Made by a program: the position numbers and the translations under genes. DNA of 64,000 nucleotides. Origin: Capitulum mitella. Lineage: Eukaryota; Arthropoda; Thecostraca; Pollicipedomorpha; Pollicipedidae. Shown piece after piece: positions 10,871 to 24,089 of the stretch (position 1 is its first letter; each line of letters opens with the position of its first letter). The notes beneath the pieces are model-generated. The model saw only the letters and a program-made list of their open reading frames with translations. It did not search any database and had not been told where the DNA came from. The stretch spans positions 24,538,923-24,602,922 of the forward strand of contig CP099847.1 in assembly GCA_030062745.1 (NCBI GenBank). Direction: 5' to 3'.

Positions 10871-11639
10871 TCTAATCACCACAGAGCTTATCAGCTTCTG
10901 GCCATTTGCTGTTAAGCTTAATTGCAGCTCATGATCATGCTGCTCCATCTTAATTGCGTTCACGGCAGCATTAAACTGCACGGCTGTCCGGGTATCGGTG
11001 AACACGTCATCCTCTAAAACTGGCTTCCAACCAGTCTGATGTGTATCGGTCGTAATGGTATGTTATTGTGGTGTAATGTAATGTAACGTTAATAGCTAAT
11101 TCAGGCGATTACGGTCGGTTACTGTATGTGGCGTGATCGGCATGACTTAGTTATTCAAGAGGGAATGGAACAAAACTCCGTTAAGGGTTTTACCGGGCAT
11201 TGAACATGAACCATTAGCGCGCTACATGAAACTTTTTAGATTATCTGAGTAAAAGTAGCGACGAAAACCTCCACGCTTTATTTTCGTCTGCATAACGGCA
11301 TGCCAGTTCTTTTGTTACTGCGTTCTTGCTCCTCCTCCTCCACTCTTCCTCGTTTTCTCCCTCCCTCTCTCTCTCTCTCACTCACTCATTTCGAGTAACC
11401 TTCGTATAACAGGTTTATACGTCGTTCAGAGACTTGAAAGCAGTCTTATCGATGCCTTCAACGCTTACGAATAATATCAAACAGTAGAACTCTTAAAAAC
11501 CAAATATTCCCGAAGGTTTGCCCAGGTCTAAGGTCATCAGCTCATCAAGACGAGAGGTCGCTGGGCGGGACATGTCCCCAGTCATGTAAAAAATAAGTCT
11601 TTTCGTAGCGAAAGGAGGGCTTCTTCCGGACCACGTCGT
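10871..11639. other. Intergenic, nothing recognised
   Basis: Ordinary sequence with a short (CT)n patch at 11360-11390. No gene or RNA recognised. Confidence 0.55.
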
Positions 11640-12660
11640 CAAAGCTGGGCCACAGCAGTCCTGGGTGCACCAAAAGCTAGAGCGGTCATGGCCCTCAAGT
11701 GATGAGGCAGATGCTTGTAGGACTGACCGCAGCTGTGTCTGCGGACTGGCAGCACTGATGAGTGCTGCTATATGGCGGCACTGGCGTGGCTGTGTGGCGG
11801 CGCAGATGTGGGTCTACGGCGGCACTGACGAAAGGTCAGCGGCTGATCGCAGCCGAAGAAGCTCAGCTGCCACGCGGATCGACCCGCCGTCCGAGCGCTG
11901 GCAGAGGAAACCTTCACAGGCATAAAATGGTCTCCACGTCTGATGAAGCGCCAGCGTCAGGAGGCGCAGGCTCCCACGCCACAGAGGTTCGCGAAACCGA
12001 TGGCTTCGGTACCAGCGACTTCAGTACCCACGTGGACACCGACAGACCGGCCGGCACGGTCTCCAGCGACCTCGGGACGGAGAGCGTCGACAGCGGCGCT
12101 CCATTGTGCTGCTGCTACTGCTACTGCAGGGGTTCATGAGTGCTTCTGCCTTGCAGTCGCCCCCGCGAAGCAGAGCGGATCCAAGCCAGCTAGCAGGAGA
12201 CTGTAGCAAAACGCACATACTCGACGCGAGCCGACGGAGCTACGGAGGTGACGCGAGGGCGTCTGCTGGTCCTCAAGATCAGGGTTGGGCATAACTGGCA
12301 GGCTGCCCGAGACGGGTTCATGGTGGATTTTAAGCAGCAGCCGCGGGCCACTAGTAGTGCTGATAAACAAGCCCAGCGCTGTAGTTGTCTGTTGCAGTTT
12401 TGTGTGGTCATTCGCCAGCTGCCCGATACCCAGGTCACCGCGCACAAAGGTTGATCTGCATGCGTCGGGTCCGCGTGAATTTAGACGCTCCCAGGCACGC
12501 TCTGCGAGCGCCAAGATGCGAACGTTCTCATCGTTCCCCGTCACGCTTCGTCGCTCGCTGGCAGAGGGCTTCGTTGGGCTTCGACGAGAATCCAAGTGCC
12601 CTCGGGAGGCGCCGGGTTCTCTTGAGGCTGGATTGTCCTGAAACGGGCTGGGGTGTCGCC
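11640..12660. other. CpG-rich island with unassigned open frames
   Basis: GC- and CpG-rich sequence, open in several frames on both strands. The longest frame is on the minus strand, 12134-12703 (189 residues). It contains a mixed-composition middle (for example ERAWERLNSRGPDACRS) that is less monotonous than usual for chance GC-rich frames. I know no family for it. It could be an exon, a worn transposon fragment or chance. Confidence 0.45.
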
Positions 12661-12729
12661 ATCTGCCCTTTCGGTTCATTTCTAGATATTTTTGGCTATG
12701 CATTTTTGGAACGGAGAGCAGACGCGATT

Positions 12730-12741
12730 ATGTATGTGTAC

Positions 12742-12789
<48 letters not shown>

Positions 12790-12800
12790 ATATCTAATAG
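12730..12800. repeat. (TA)n/(TATG)n microsatellite
   Basis: TA dinucleotides interrupted by TATGTATG and CATATATA. Confidence 0.9.
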
Positions 12801-12879
12801 CATATATATTACAGAGGATTACAAGTGTATTAATCCACAACTGACTGGGGTGGGGAACATCGCTCCCCTTGACGTATGA

Positions 12880-14200
12880 CGTTTGAAGTTTGGCGCCTAG
12901 ATTTGAACTCAGACTTGAAGTTTGACGCGCCCCTCCTTGGCGCGTGTCTTAGATATCGTCCAAACGAATAAACGCAGCGTCACGAAACTTTCAGCACTTT
13001 TTGTAAATCCATCGTGCACGTACTGACAGAAATAAAAAACGAGGTCATCCCAGGTCACGTGCTAATGATGTCGTAAGGACAACCATGTTTTGCGACTCGA
13101 CGTCCAGTTGAGCTTCGCCACTATGTTGTAGGTGCTTTTACAATTTATGGTGACTGTGGCTTACACTGGATATCACCATGACCTGAGACTTCAATATGCA
13201 GCACGCCTGATCTCATGCTAGGTGACCCTGGGCCAAATATGTATTTTCCACTTAACAGGTCCAGTGAGAATGCACTGCGTAAAAAATTCAAGTTATCTGA
13301 TTTCTGGATTTGGTCAGATATGTTATTGAATTTTCCTGCAATATACTTGACATATAATTTGCAAAGCAGCTTCTTGCAACAGTGCAGACGTTGTTGCAGT
13401 TTGGCCTTTGGCGGTTTTAAACAGATTTCAGCTCAGTGAGTAAACTGGTGGCGTCCGTTTGGTGTTCTGGATGAACAGTGTGGAAATATCGGCCTATGCA
13501 ACGTTGTGCAACATTACGCGAAAATGCGCAACAGGGGAAAATTGGTTTGTAGAGTAATTCAATGCAGAGGTTCCTGACAAAGGTCACTAGAGCGCTCCTG
13601 CTACTCCGAGTCTGAAACTATTAAATGTTGCAAGATTCTATGTGCGCGGTAAATGGGGCCTTTCGAAGATTTTTCTTACGCTTACAGACTTTTTAGGCTT
13701 AGACTTTTCTTACAAAGCTGTTTCGACGTGTTTTTCTTTTTCATATCCGAGTCATACGGGACGGAAAGCATGTATAGCATGGCCTGTTATCACAGACGTC
13801 AAATCTGACCCAGCCTGTGACCTTGACTTTTGATGACCCTGGGTCAGATTTTACTCAGAAAATGAGATCAAACTGCGAGAGAATATTGCCATGCAAACTT
13901 CAGTATTGTGATTAGGCAATTGTGAAGAAAGGGGCTACTTTCGGGTGTCTGACCCAACTTGTGACGTCACCAATGACCCCAAAGTAATTTTACAGGACCG
14001 TACGGCTGGATGCTATCGATTTCGGTTGTGATATGCCAAATCGAACAATTGGTTCCCGAGATAGACGGAGGTTCAAATAACCCCCCAGTCAGTGGAAAGT
14101 GCCGAAATACCTCCAGTCAATGCCGGGTCAACTGCCTCCTTCGCGGGGGAGAACTTGACCCCCTCTAGCCGTTTTTTCTCAGATATCTTTCGAACGATTT
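12880..14200. repeat. GGTCA-rich repeat DNA, probable old element
   Basis: It carries repeated AGGTCA/TGACC words (for example near 13040, 13180, 13570, 13810-13850 and 13970) like families A and B. Near 14125-14160 there is an inverted pair GGGTCAAC...CTTGACCC around a C/G-rich loop, resembling the end structure of the element at 51574-52785. I could not define both ends, so the limits are approximate. Confidence 0.45.
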
Positions 14201-16860
14201 AACTAGTGTTAGAGTTCCTAGAGCTGTTTTTTTATTCCATTGCTTTTCTTGTTGTTTTATTTTTAATCGGGCGGTAAATTCTTGAGAGATGAAGGTTTAA
14301 ATCCGGTGGTCACCGCCCCACTGAGCGTCGAAAGGCAGGCTACTACCAGTGAAAGCCATGATCTGACAGCACCTCAGATGGCAGCATTGTTTTTATCTTG
14401 AAATCGTACTGCCTACCTCTGAAGAAAATATTTGAACCATATTCTAGTTTCCAAGACTCAGAGCCACCCTCGAAGAGCCACGTTCACCAAAGCCATAACA
14501 TCGTCCATAACATGCCTCCATTTCACCTGACCTGACCGAAAATGTAACGCCCAAAGCAGGCCAAAAAGGATGGTTTTAGAAAGACCAAGAATCGACTGCT
14601 GCTATTTTCAGTCCTCAATCACCCTTACTTTCGCTTTTAGGTGTGCCAAATTGCCTCCTTCCCCATTATTGTATGGCGTGTACGGGCAAGAACGCCATTA
14701 CAGGCCGGGTTAAATTTGAAGCCCAAACAGATGCTCCTTACACGGTGGTCGTCATGGTGCTCATACATCTTGTCACAACGCACTCTTTTTGACACATCAC
14801 ATCTGTCGAAACACGATCCCAAACGCACCAGATTGACAATGAACCTTCAGCTAGATGAGTTTTAAAACTCTTAGTTCCACAAAGATATGATAAAAATGCT
14901 GTAGATATGTGGGTCATGCCGTCAGACAAGTGGGCATTTTTCGATGAGATCCGATACGCGGCTCGCGTGACATCAGCATGGCGATGTCCGCACTATCGCG
15001 ACCTCGGAAACTGATGTGCAGTTTGTTAAGGAGCGCAGCGCCGGTTCGACACTCGGCGATAACGGACTTCGGCCAGCTCGCCGTGTTCGCGTTCAGCAAT
15101 CTGCAAAACCCATCAGAAGCGTTCCCCTGGCTGGACATGTTAAACGGGCCACGGCGGCGATATGTCTGAGAATCATCGTGCTGGCAGCGCCGTAGATACC
15201 AAGCTACCTAAAAATTTAACCATTCCCAGAACAAATCCGCACAAAAGGGAAAAGCGCATTTCTGCGAAACTACAAGGGGTTTCTGTGACATAGTGTCATT
15301 CAAGAGAACAAAGGGATTATTCCCGGTGGCATGTAAAACTTGGTAGATATTTGTAAAACGCGCTAGAAATCAATGGGATATGTTTGTCCTCTTTCCTCTT
15401 TGCCCTCTCTCCTTCTCTCTTTCTCTCCCTACCTTTGTGGTTCCCTTCCTTCCCTTTTTTTGCCCCTCGTGCCAAAGATACTCGGAAAACACCCAGCGGC
15501 TGCTAGCCAACAGGAAGAGATGGTCTTCAGATGAACAGAGCCACTCATCTGCCGATCCGCGGCAGGTGGAGTGGCGTGGAGGCGCCGCCCAGGCCGGTGC
15601 ACGGTCTGCCTGTGGCGTCACGGAAGCCCCAGCATGATCACCCCTCCATTCGGCGCATACCGTCACTGCTTCCAATGTCGAAATATGGTAACCAGATACG
15701 CCGTTCGGAATCTGGCAGTTCAACAGTCGGTAGCCGGCCTGAAGGATTAGCTGTCTAAGTTGAGCTGCGGAGTTGCCCGGTGAGAACAGCTCAGCGCAGA
15801 TTAGCCGGCAGCTAATTGACACAGTCTCGGGGTACCGCCGCTTGAGGTGGACATTTCCCAGAACCAAATGCTTTGTCGTAATCGTCTCATCGCTTCTCTG
15901 TGTTACGTACCAACATCACTTCATGATCGCATAACCCCGCCAAAGGACCGGCCTGGGAAAGCGTGTCAGATGTATGCAACACGTGCGTCCGAACAAGGAA
16001 ACATGGCTTGCTCGGTTGGTTGATTGCAACTGATAACCCGTGACTTAAATACAGGCACAACGGAGCATCTGCCCGAAACTGCTAGCCAGTGCCAAATGCG
16101 GGGATTTAGCTCTGCAAATCTTCTCTCCTATCAGTTCCACCCCGACGCCGCCCAGCGCCAGCCCATTCACCACTGCTGAGTGCACAGATTTGCACGCGAA
16201 TGGTGCACGGACTCACAGGCGCAGCGGGGATGAGCTCCAAGATAACTAGACCTATGAGATCAGCATTTACTGCGGCCAAGGCGGGTTCACGCAAGTAGCC
16301 GGAATCCGCCTTCACTGAACTGGGACACAGAGAGAGAGGGTTTGCAACAAGCCTCGGAGCTGAGAGTACTAGGCCAATCCGTTCGCGATCCGCTGCCTGA
16401 TACGTCCTTCTGGGTACATGGCTGATGAAACTCTAGCTTAGCATTAGACGAAATTGGTGAGGCGATGGACTGCCGCTGTAAAAAAATGTACAAAGGTTAT
16501 TACAACCAAAAAAAGTTATATTACAACCAACAAAAGTTATGTCTACAAATTTGCGAACCATACATTCGACGCCAAATTGACCCCCAACCTGAAGTGTAAA
16601 AATGCATGTCATGAAAGTGAGGTATTTGCAGCGCTCGTGTTATAAACAACTTCACAACCTTTGTCTCAGCATAAAACGTAAAAATTGCTCTGTTTTTGGT
16701 TGCACGTTACAGAGCGCACAGTAGATCTCGCGACAGATAATTTTGCGACAATTCTTGCACTGATTAAAAACCAGATAACCACGATAGAACTAAGAAACGC
16801 CGCAGCACTCGTATGCAAGCGGACATTTCGTACGAACGCCGTATTGTGACGGCGACGGGC
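14201..16860. other. Intergenic, no gene recognised
   Basis: The longest frame is on the minus strand, 15370-15867 (165 residues). Its C-terminal part is a low-complexity charged tail read from a CT-rich patch (15380-15460), and the rest matches no family I know. No RNA gene or repeat is evident. Confidence 0.5.
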
Positions 16861-16873
16861 ACTTGTTTGAGCA

Positions 16874-16988
16874 TATAAAACAAACTGGCAACGCCGTCGC
16901 GTCCACTGCACGCCATCTTGCCGACTCGCACGCCCGGCTGTCTCGGCTTTGGCAACGATGATGTTATCGCCGCGTAGGCTGGCCATGA
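16874..16988 (+). promoter_or_regulatory. Candidate TATA promoter and first exon
   Basis: TATAAAA at 16874-16880 is followed about 31 bases later by CCACTGC, a plausible initiator with start near 16905. A strong donor (GTGAGT) begins at 16989, right after ATGAC. This gives a first exon of about 85 bases whose last ATG (16984) is interrupted by the intron after one codon plus two bases. Arthropod cuticle-protein genes often have this TATA, short exon, early intron layout. I found no recognisable second exon, so the call is speculative. An upstream ATG at 16957 opens a very short frame that stops at once. Confidence 0.3.
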
Positions 16989-16999
16989 CGTGAGTTCTC

Positions 17000-17840
17000 C
17001 GCGACTGTCACCTTCTGCGGCTCCGTTGGACAGAGAGTCGCCCAGAGCCCGTGAACAGGGCAGGCTCTGGAGGCGGGATCTTCAGAGGCAGCGCTGACTG
17101 GTCTGTAACGGGGCCTTATCCAGGCCCAGTGTCGTGATCCTGGCGGTGCGGTGAAATATCCATGCTGTCATCGGTCCGGACGCGTGAGACTCCCTCACTT
17201 TTCATCTGAGGTGCACAAATCTGCCAACTTGCCTGTCGGCGTGGATGACAGCTGTTGGTTAAAATTATAGCAGACCAGTGACAGGTATCATTATTTGAGG
17301 AAAATACAAACGTCAGGTATGCAGTATAAGAATTCGCTGTAAATATCCTGGCGACTCAATGCATTGGCTCTGGAAGGAGGCGTAATGTATTGTTTGGACT
17401 GGTAAGATAAAATGTGACCGGATTGGAAATGCTACATTTTTGGGGTTTTCAGCTTTTGTAGGTGCCAGTTGTGACGTTTTCCGCATCTCTGCTTTTTGTG
17501 GGAAGAACTGGATGATGAAAATGAGCTTTCTTTTAGCCCTTACTCATGAGGGTCTAATGAAGACACCTCCAAATGATTGTTGTTCGGCAAAGCGCATTGT
17601 GCATCTGGACAACATAACATATGACGCAACGCCTCGGCTTACCAGGACAACACAACCAATTAATGCAACGACGACCTAGCCTTACCAAACTCTAACGCCG
17701 AAAATCGTTTTTCAGCGGTAGCATGGTCCCGTTGACACCAGCATTGCCTTCATGGCCCAACTTCCGCAAAGCCCACTTCACCTAGCCGTCCGTCGCAGTG
17801 CCGACCACACCCACGTGCTGCTCACTTCACCGACATCAAG
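17000..17840. other. Intergenic, nothing recognised
   Basis: No coding exon that could continue the candidate first exon ending at 16988 was identified. Confidence 0.5.
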
Positions 17841-19080
17841 ATGCGGTGTGCAGTGACCGTTTCGAGTCCGCCGAAACGCAGCGGCAGAGCCTCGCTCGTG
17901 ACTCCGGGAGCGTGTCGACCGCTGCTGGCGGCTTGTAAGTCTGCACCTCCGATGCCATTGAGATGCGGGGCCGGGTCCTGCTCGTGACTACTAGTCCGCA
18001 GCGCCCTCCGACGACTTACGACCGTCCGAGCGCTGGAAGGACACGGGCTGCCTCACACTCCGGCGCGCCGCGGCGGTGCAGGATGTTGCGTCACCGACAT
18101 CGGGGGCGGCGAGGGCGGGCGCAGTTCGCGGTCGCTGATCGGCCGATGCGCTCCTGGCAGAGATCGGCGTCGGAGGCGGCGGCCGCGGCCGCTGCGTGTC
18201 CGATGGCGCGATAGCGTCCGTCGGGCGGCATAATGTGGCGCGCGCGGCGGCCGAGGCTCGGACGGCGACGCCGCGGCGGGCCTGATGCACGACCGAGACC
18301 GCCGCAAACGGGCGCGCTCGGAGACGAGGCTCAGGTGTCCGGCGCAAGGCGCGCCGTGTGCGTCAGGAGTGACGGGTGACGACTGGCGGGTGTCGCACCG
18401 TGTGACGCTCGCTGTCACTGTGACGACTGGTGCTAGTCGAATGACAGTCTGCTGCTGTCGAACGCCGGCGAGCGGCGGCAAACAGCGTAATGACAGCGGT
18501 ATACAGCACAGCGGCATGGGTTCAGCAACCTCTGCCCAGAGCTGCTCCCAGTCGGTACCGACCACAGCCTTAGCGCCCTCTGCGGAGCGTTACCAGCTTT
18601 ACCACCACGTCGCCTGCGCTCCCCCCCCCCCCTCGCCGCCACGACTGGTCTATGGAGGCACGGCCTCCTCCGTCGGCAGTGGACGCGGTCGTTCCAGCCG
18701 CCCCGGTGGGACTGACCGAATCAGGGCTCGACAACAGACAGACATGGGACAGCGGACGACCGACGGCCGGCTCTGCGCGCACTCCTGGACCAGCGCGCGG
18801 CCTCCGGACCATCAGAGCTCTCTGACGGGCACCGTTCGTCCTGTGCCCGCGGCCAGGGGCCCGCCCGGAGCCTTCGTCGGCGCTCGCGCGCGCCGGCGCC
18901 GGCGCTCGCCGTGCACTAGCAGGCGGCGGCGATGGGCGAGCAGCGCGCGACGGGCCGACTGTGCCGCTGAATTTCCAATGAGAGTTCGACAACAACTCAT
19001 GTCGGCCCGAACACAGCGGCTTATGAATGGGCCGGCTCCGCGATAAGCCACGCAGTGACAGGCGTAACGCGGGGCCGCGC
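17841..19080. other. CpG-rich island with unassigned open frames
   Basis: Very GC- and CpG-rich. Arginine/serine/alanine-rich frames are open on both strands (for example 18285-19046 plus and 18053-18565 minus), as expected where stop codons are rare. A possible start at 17841 with a donor (CTT/GTAAGT) near 17936 could be a small exon, but its peptide is unfamiliar. It is more plausibly a promoter-type island than a gene. Confidence 0.45.
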
Positions 19081-19769
19081 GCATTATATCGATACCGTAT
19101 AGGGGGAGCCGCGCCGATAAACTAACGTGTCGACCGAAATGGTATTGGGTAAGCCGAAGAGGCTGAAAGTGAAGTGCGGCTTATTTACGGCGACGGAGGG
19201 GAATGCGGATATTTGTATTCAACGCGAGGTTCTGGTGCAAACTATGACCGCGTACATGACATGGATGCCTTTTGTGGACGTTAACCACCAAGGACAACGA
19301 TTTAAATACATGGCATGCTATTAAAAACTAAAAACGGAAATGGCAATGACGCATGAACAACAGTCAAATTGCTCTAAATCGATGTCATTTTCGAGTCATG
19401 AATCGAGTCAAATCCTAAATCGATGGCCAATGATGAAGACATTATCAAACTTGTATTTTCAATACGTTGCCATGCTTTGATGCAGAAATTGGACTTTCAA
19501 CAACAACGAATTCTTGCACGATGTCAGGTAAACGTCATGTCCTAGATCTCGGTCATTAACAAAATTTGTGGTATCTCGCCACGCTGGTGCCGCAAAGTAT
19601 GTCAGTCACCTCTATTTAGCACATTCTGTTTTCCTGGCATCGTACATGCATTTATATTCCCAGATCAAAAAGCGTTCAGGACAAATATTACATCACACAC
19701 GAGCCAATGTAAAACGGATATTCCAGCATTTGGTGATATAAAATACTGCATGAGATTGGTCTAAATAAC

Positions 19770-21145
19770 TCTTTAAAAGCCGAGATGTTGGCTAGATTTT
19801 TTCATTGAACGCGGTAGTGCGAGGTCTTGATATAAGATAATACATAGTTTTTTTTAAGGAATTATTGCCGGCCGAGTGAAGCATGAGTTTTACCGTATAC
19901 CGTTACAACTGTGATTCTGTGAAGATGTTTGCGTGTACCGTGGCATGAGGAGTCCAGTTTGCTGGGACCATCAAACATACAACCTGAGTTGTCACCAGTC
20001 GCGTCATCTGTCCCCACCAGTCGTGCTTAATATCACCGGCTGTCATTACGTCATCATTGGCAGCTTGTCGTGCTGGTCATCACCCGTCACCTGTTCATTG
20101 TTTTCTGACCGCAAGGAAAATTGCCGTTTGTGCCAGTATATTGCATTTCTTCTTACAGGAATGATTTAACTTTCAGACAAGAATACAACGAACTGATGTC
20201 AAGCCATACGTCAGAGTTACAACTAGGCTATTTTCCGAATATGCGCATCAAACTTGAAATGAAATAATCAGCGTCAGAATCATTATTCATAGAGTGCGAA
20301 GGTCATTGAACTCTCTGGGGATGTGGTTCAACATGTCTAGATTAACGTTTTGACCGTAGGCTTTTTTCTTCGCACAATGGAGAAAGCATTGCGGAAAGAA
20401 TCTTAACCTGGTTTTACCTTATGCTGAAGAAAGCAAAAAGCATTAACACCTGTCGTGTAGTTAAATATGGGTTAAGATTTCTGCCGCAATGTTTTATCAA
20501 TCTGAGTGAAGAAAAAAGCCCACAGTCAAAATGTTCATCTAGAAATGTTGAACCATACCCCATAGTTCAATGACTTTCATTCGTTCTGGATAATGATTAA
20601 CGCTGATAATTTCATGTCTAGTGTGGTGTGCATATTCGGGGAACGGCCTATTCGTGACTACGAAGTATAGCCTGACACCTGTTCGTTCAAATTTCCATTG
20701 GAAGGAAAAATATTCTTGGCAATGTATCGACACGAACGGCAATCTTCCTAGCGGTCAGACAACAGAGGACAGATGACGGCGTGATGTGAAGCACTTGAAG
20801 AAGAGTTATAGTGTTAGAGCTTCTAGGGCTAATATGTCATCATTAACAGCCCTGTTAATGGTGGCGTATTAGCCGACGATGATATTAGCACGGCTGGTGA
20901 CGACAGTGGCGACACGACTGGTGACGACTCAGGTTGCATGTATGATGGTCCTAACAAACTGGACTCCTCATGCCACCATAAACGCAAACATCTTATCAGA
21001 ATCGCAGTTGTAATGACGTGCTAAAACTCATAGTACATGCGGCAAGCAATAATTTTTCTTAAAAACCGCGGTGTTGTCTTGAATTTTGACGTCGTGCTAT
21101 CGCGCTCGGTCAAAAAATCAAGCAATCACCTCGGATTTCAAAGAA
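19770..21145. repeat. Large imperfect inverted repeat (foldback), ~1.37 kb
   Basis: The left arm (about 19770-20425) and right arm (about 20440-21145) are reverse complements with many substitutions and small gaps. Matching points run in order from ends to centre: CTTTAAAAGCCGAG with CTCGGATTTCAAAG, GAAGATGTTTGCG with CGCAAACATCTTA, ATGAGGAGTCCAGTTTG with CAAACTGGACTCCTCAT, GTCATTGAAC with GTTCAATGAC, and GGCTTTTTTCTTC with GAAGAAAAAAGCC. Almost no spacer remains at the centre. No coding frame lies inside. It may be a foldback or long-TIR non-autonomous transposon, or an old inverted duplication. Confidence 0.85.
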
Positions 21146-24089
21146 GTATGTAGCCTCAGGGGGATGTCATCCCTATTCAGCTAATGTGTCCACTTTTTGA
21201 GAAATTATTCCAACGCCTGCGAAGATGGCGGCACTGCTTTTAGAGACGTGTACAAGATTTGTAAAAAAAATGTTTCTCGTTTGTGAAGAACAAGAGAGTA
21301 TTCGAAGGCGATTAACTTTCATTGCATTTCTTCATTATCTAACAAATATAGCAAAAGCGAACCTTACTGGTTTTCGACAAATTTAAAGGAGTGGGATGTG
21401 CCTGTGGACTTTTCCCTGCACACGCCATTGCTAACGCTAATGCACTGGCAGCAGCGTCGGCCAGGTTGTTCACTTTTCCCACCTTAACTTCAGCCGGCTG
21501 GAGAAAGGTTTTGGTCTTCTGTTATTGTCATAGATGAGGCATATTGTTTTGCTGATTTGCTATGGATGATATCCGAGGCTAGAGACATTCCTTTCACAAA
21601 ACTGCAGCCATGATCATTTGGGCTGTAGCTCCGTGTAAATCTGCCTATTAAAGGTGCCTCTGTGCCGGCGAGGGCTTAGTGAAGAAATAACATCAGTCTG
21701 CATCTTATCTTATAGTAAGATGGAAAGATCAATTTAATTTAGTCGTAACAAAAATAAAAACCGCAAAAACACTCGTGGAAAGTCTTCAGACATCCAGTCG
21801 GACATCGTATCCCCATACCGGTCTGTGCCATGTTATGTAAAACTGACGTCACGGCCCGTTGGCTTGAACACGGTCGTTGGGCCGGATGGCCGTACCTGGT
21901 GATTTAGACTGGCCTCATGCAATATTTTTTATAACTATACGGCACATGCTAATGCTTCTTGCTATCTGCGGCATGTGGTAAAAGCGCTTATTCCATCCAA
22001 GGGCCGGGATAAAGGCTTCTTTGAATATTTAATTTTTACCACACAGCTCGTGCAATGCTGAGCAGATGCTCCGACGTATGGGAAATTTCATCGCATTCTT
22101 CTTAGAGGAATATTAGTGGTACAAGAATATGCATCTCGCTATCAGATGCATATTTTGAGAAAAATCATATTTTTGGTAAAACACTGATGTAGAGTTAACC
22201 AAGATTACGAATTCAGTCTAGACCATGAACTGACGTTTATCTTGCTTAATGTTCCTAGTGCAGAATGCTACGAAAAGCTAACAGATCAGATCTGTTTATC
22301 TGCACCTGCAATAATCAGGTTGCCAGACCCACATTTAGTCTCAGGGAAGAAGTTATATCAACCCAACGCGAATCCGACAAACGACCTTTGTTAATCTCAC
22401 TTTGGACCATATGTGACTGCGTGATCTTTTAACTTCGTTTTGTCAGAAAGCTTTGTGAAGTCATGCCATGACACAGCCAGCTGTTGGTACAAAACAGCGG
22501 TGTTGAACATTGGCATGGGTAGAAAATAAGGAAATGATTAATTCCCAGTCCAGTTGGTGTCTTCCTGGCGTCTTGGTTTAGCCGCTTGACGAAACAGGAC
22601 ATATATGGGGCCAGATCATTAAGCATAACTGGGGATAAGCCGTACAAGGTTTTATCTGTGTCAGAAATGGTTGCGTGGTTTTCATTCAGCTTACTTAAAT
22701 CCACCGGGCCTTTTGTGCAATTCTTCATACCCACTGCGATACGGACAGGTCCATCGAAAATGTTACCTAATGACGGCCAAACTCATCAAACGCAATGCCC
22801 GTGCTTAGATTCACGAATAAAGACAGAAATAACGGTTAATTTCTGTGCGTAAACAGGAATGTGAAATATTAAATGAAATAGTCATGTAAGTCGAACATGC
22901 AGGTTCCTGTTTTAAGCCTCTCATACTGGGCGCATATTTTCTCCGCGTCGCCTTTTAGGAAGAGATGGACCCGGAAGTGCTAAAGTATAGTTACCACGGA
23001 AGTGTAGTTATCACGGAAATGTATTTTGTGGATTCTCCGCGAGTTGCTCGCAGTGTTTTCGTATTCATGATACAACCAGCTCTCCCTACATTTTGCATGG
23101 ATAGCTTCGTCTAGCGTAAGGTAGCGACAGATGTGTTTGCCAATATTTCAGATAATTGCTTGTGCAGACTCCGATGATTGCAGGACACTGCAAACGTTCA
23201 TTAGCGAACAAACGCTCATTCTCCGGTTGAGAATCCGTTATTAATTGCCGATAATGTGACTGTCATGAGTTCACGCTATCAGGCGAGTCCCGAAATGGTA
23301 ATCCCCACCGGCGAGTCCAATGATCATACGCTACCGCATAATCGACGCAATCTACCGCGTGTTGTTTTCAATTAGTGGCTTTGTATGCCGTCGCAGCGGG
23401 ATGCTGCGTCAGTTACCGCTCATTCTCCGCGCCGTAATTGAGTCCCTGGGATGGAAATCGGAGACCTCAACATAGATGGGAGGGGGGGGAGGAACCAGTG
23501 GTCAAAGGGCCGATACGTGCGGGGTACGCCACTGAATGCTGCAAACAACTCGGGATCGGTGATGAACCAACTTTGCCGTTTGGCGCGGCGCAAACATCAA
23601 AACGTTGGATTTGCTGGAGCGTAACCTTGGCGGAGCATGCAAAATTTGGCCACCAAAATACCGAAACAGAATCAAAACTTTCCACTAAAAAATGAAACTT
23701 GGGAAGCCCGTATTCGGGATTCAAATGACTTCAGACTCATCACGCAGCACAGGAAGTTTGATCAAACAAATAATGTTGTTTAAGATAATGAGACATTTAA
23801 TACCCAGCAACTAAAAAAAGAACACGCACCCAGGGAAGATTAGGCACGGGCGGCGCAGCAGGGGGGAGAAGGCCCCATTTTGCCTGGGATTTCTGTGTAG
23901 AATCCCGCTCCCCCAACTCAAAATCCATGGCGCCGCCCTGAAATTAAGATTTATATCCAGTTCCATCATTTCACGCCTTGCATCCTGCTGCTTCAATGAA
24001 CGCTAACCTGGTTCAACATGACAGTTGCTAAAGTAAAGCACACCAGGGCACGAGGTAAAACCATATTTGCTCCCTGGGCGAAGCCAGAT
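21146..24089. other. Intergenic, no gene recognised
   Basis: Ordinary sequence. The overlapping frames at 22429-22734 (minus) and 22586-22852 (plus) are unlike any family I know. Confidence 0.5.

Noticed and set aside
10592-11005. 137-residue minus-strand frame
   Set aside because: It is produced by GATTC-rich repeat sequence.
14290-14310. Possible second pol III B box (GGTTTAAATCC)
   Set aside because: No A box at a proper distance and no tRNA-like fold.
18285-19046. 253-residue plus-strand frame
   Set aside because: Arg/Ser/Ala/Pro-rich and open in several frames, as expected in CpG-dense DNA with few stops. No domain or splice support.
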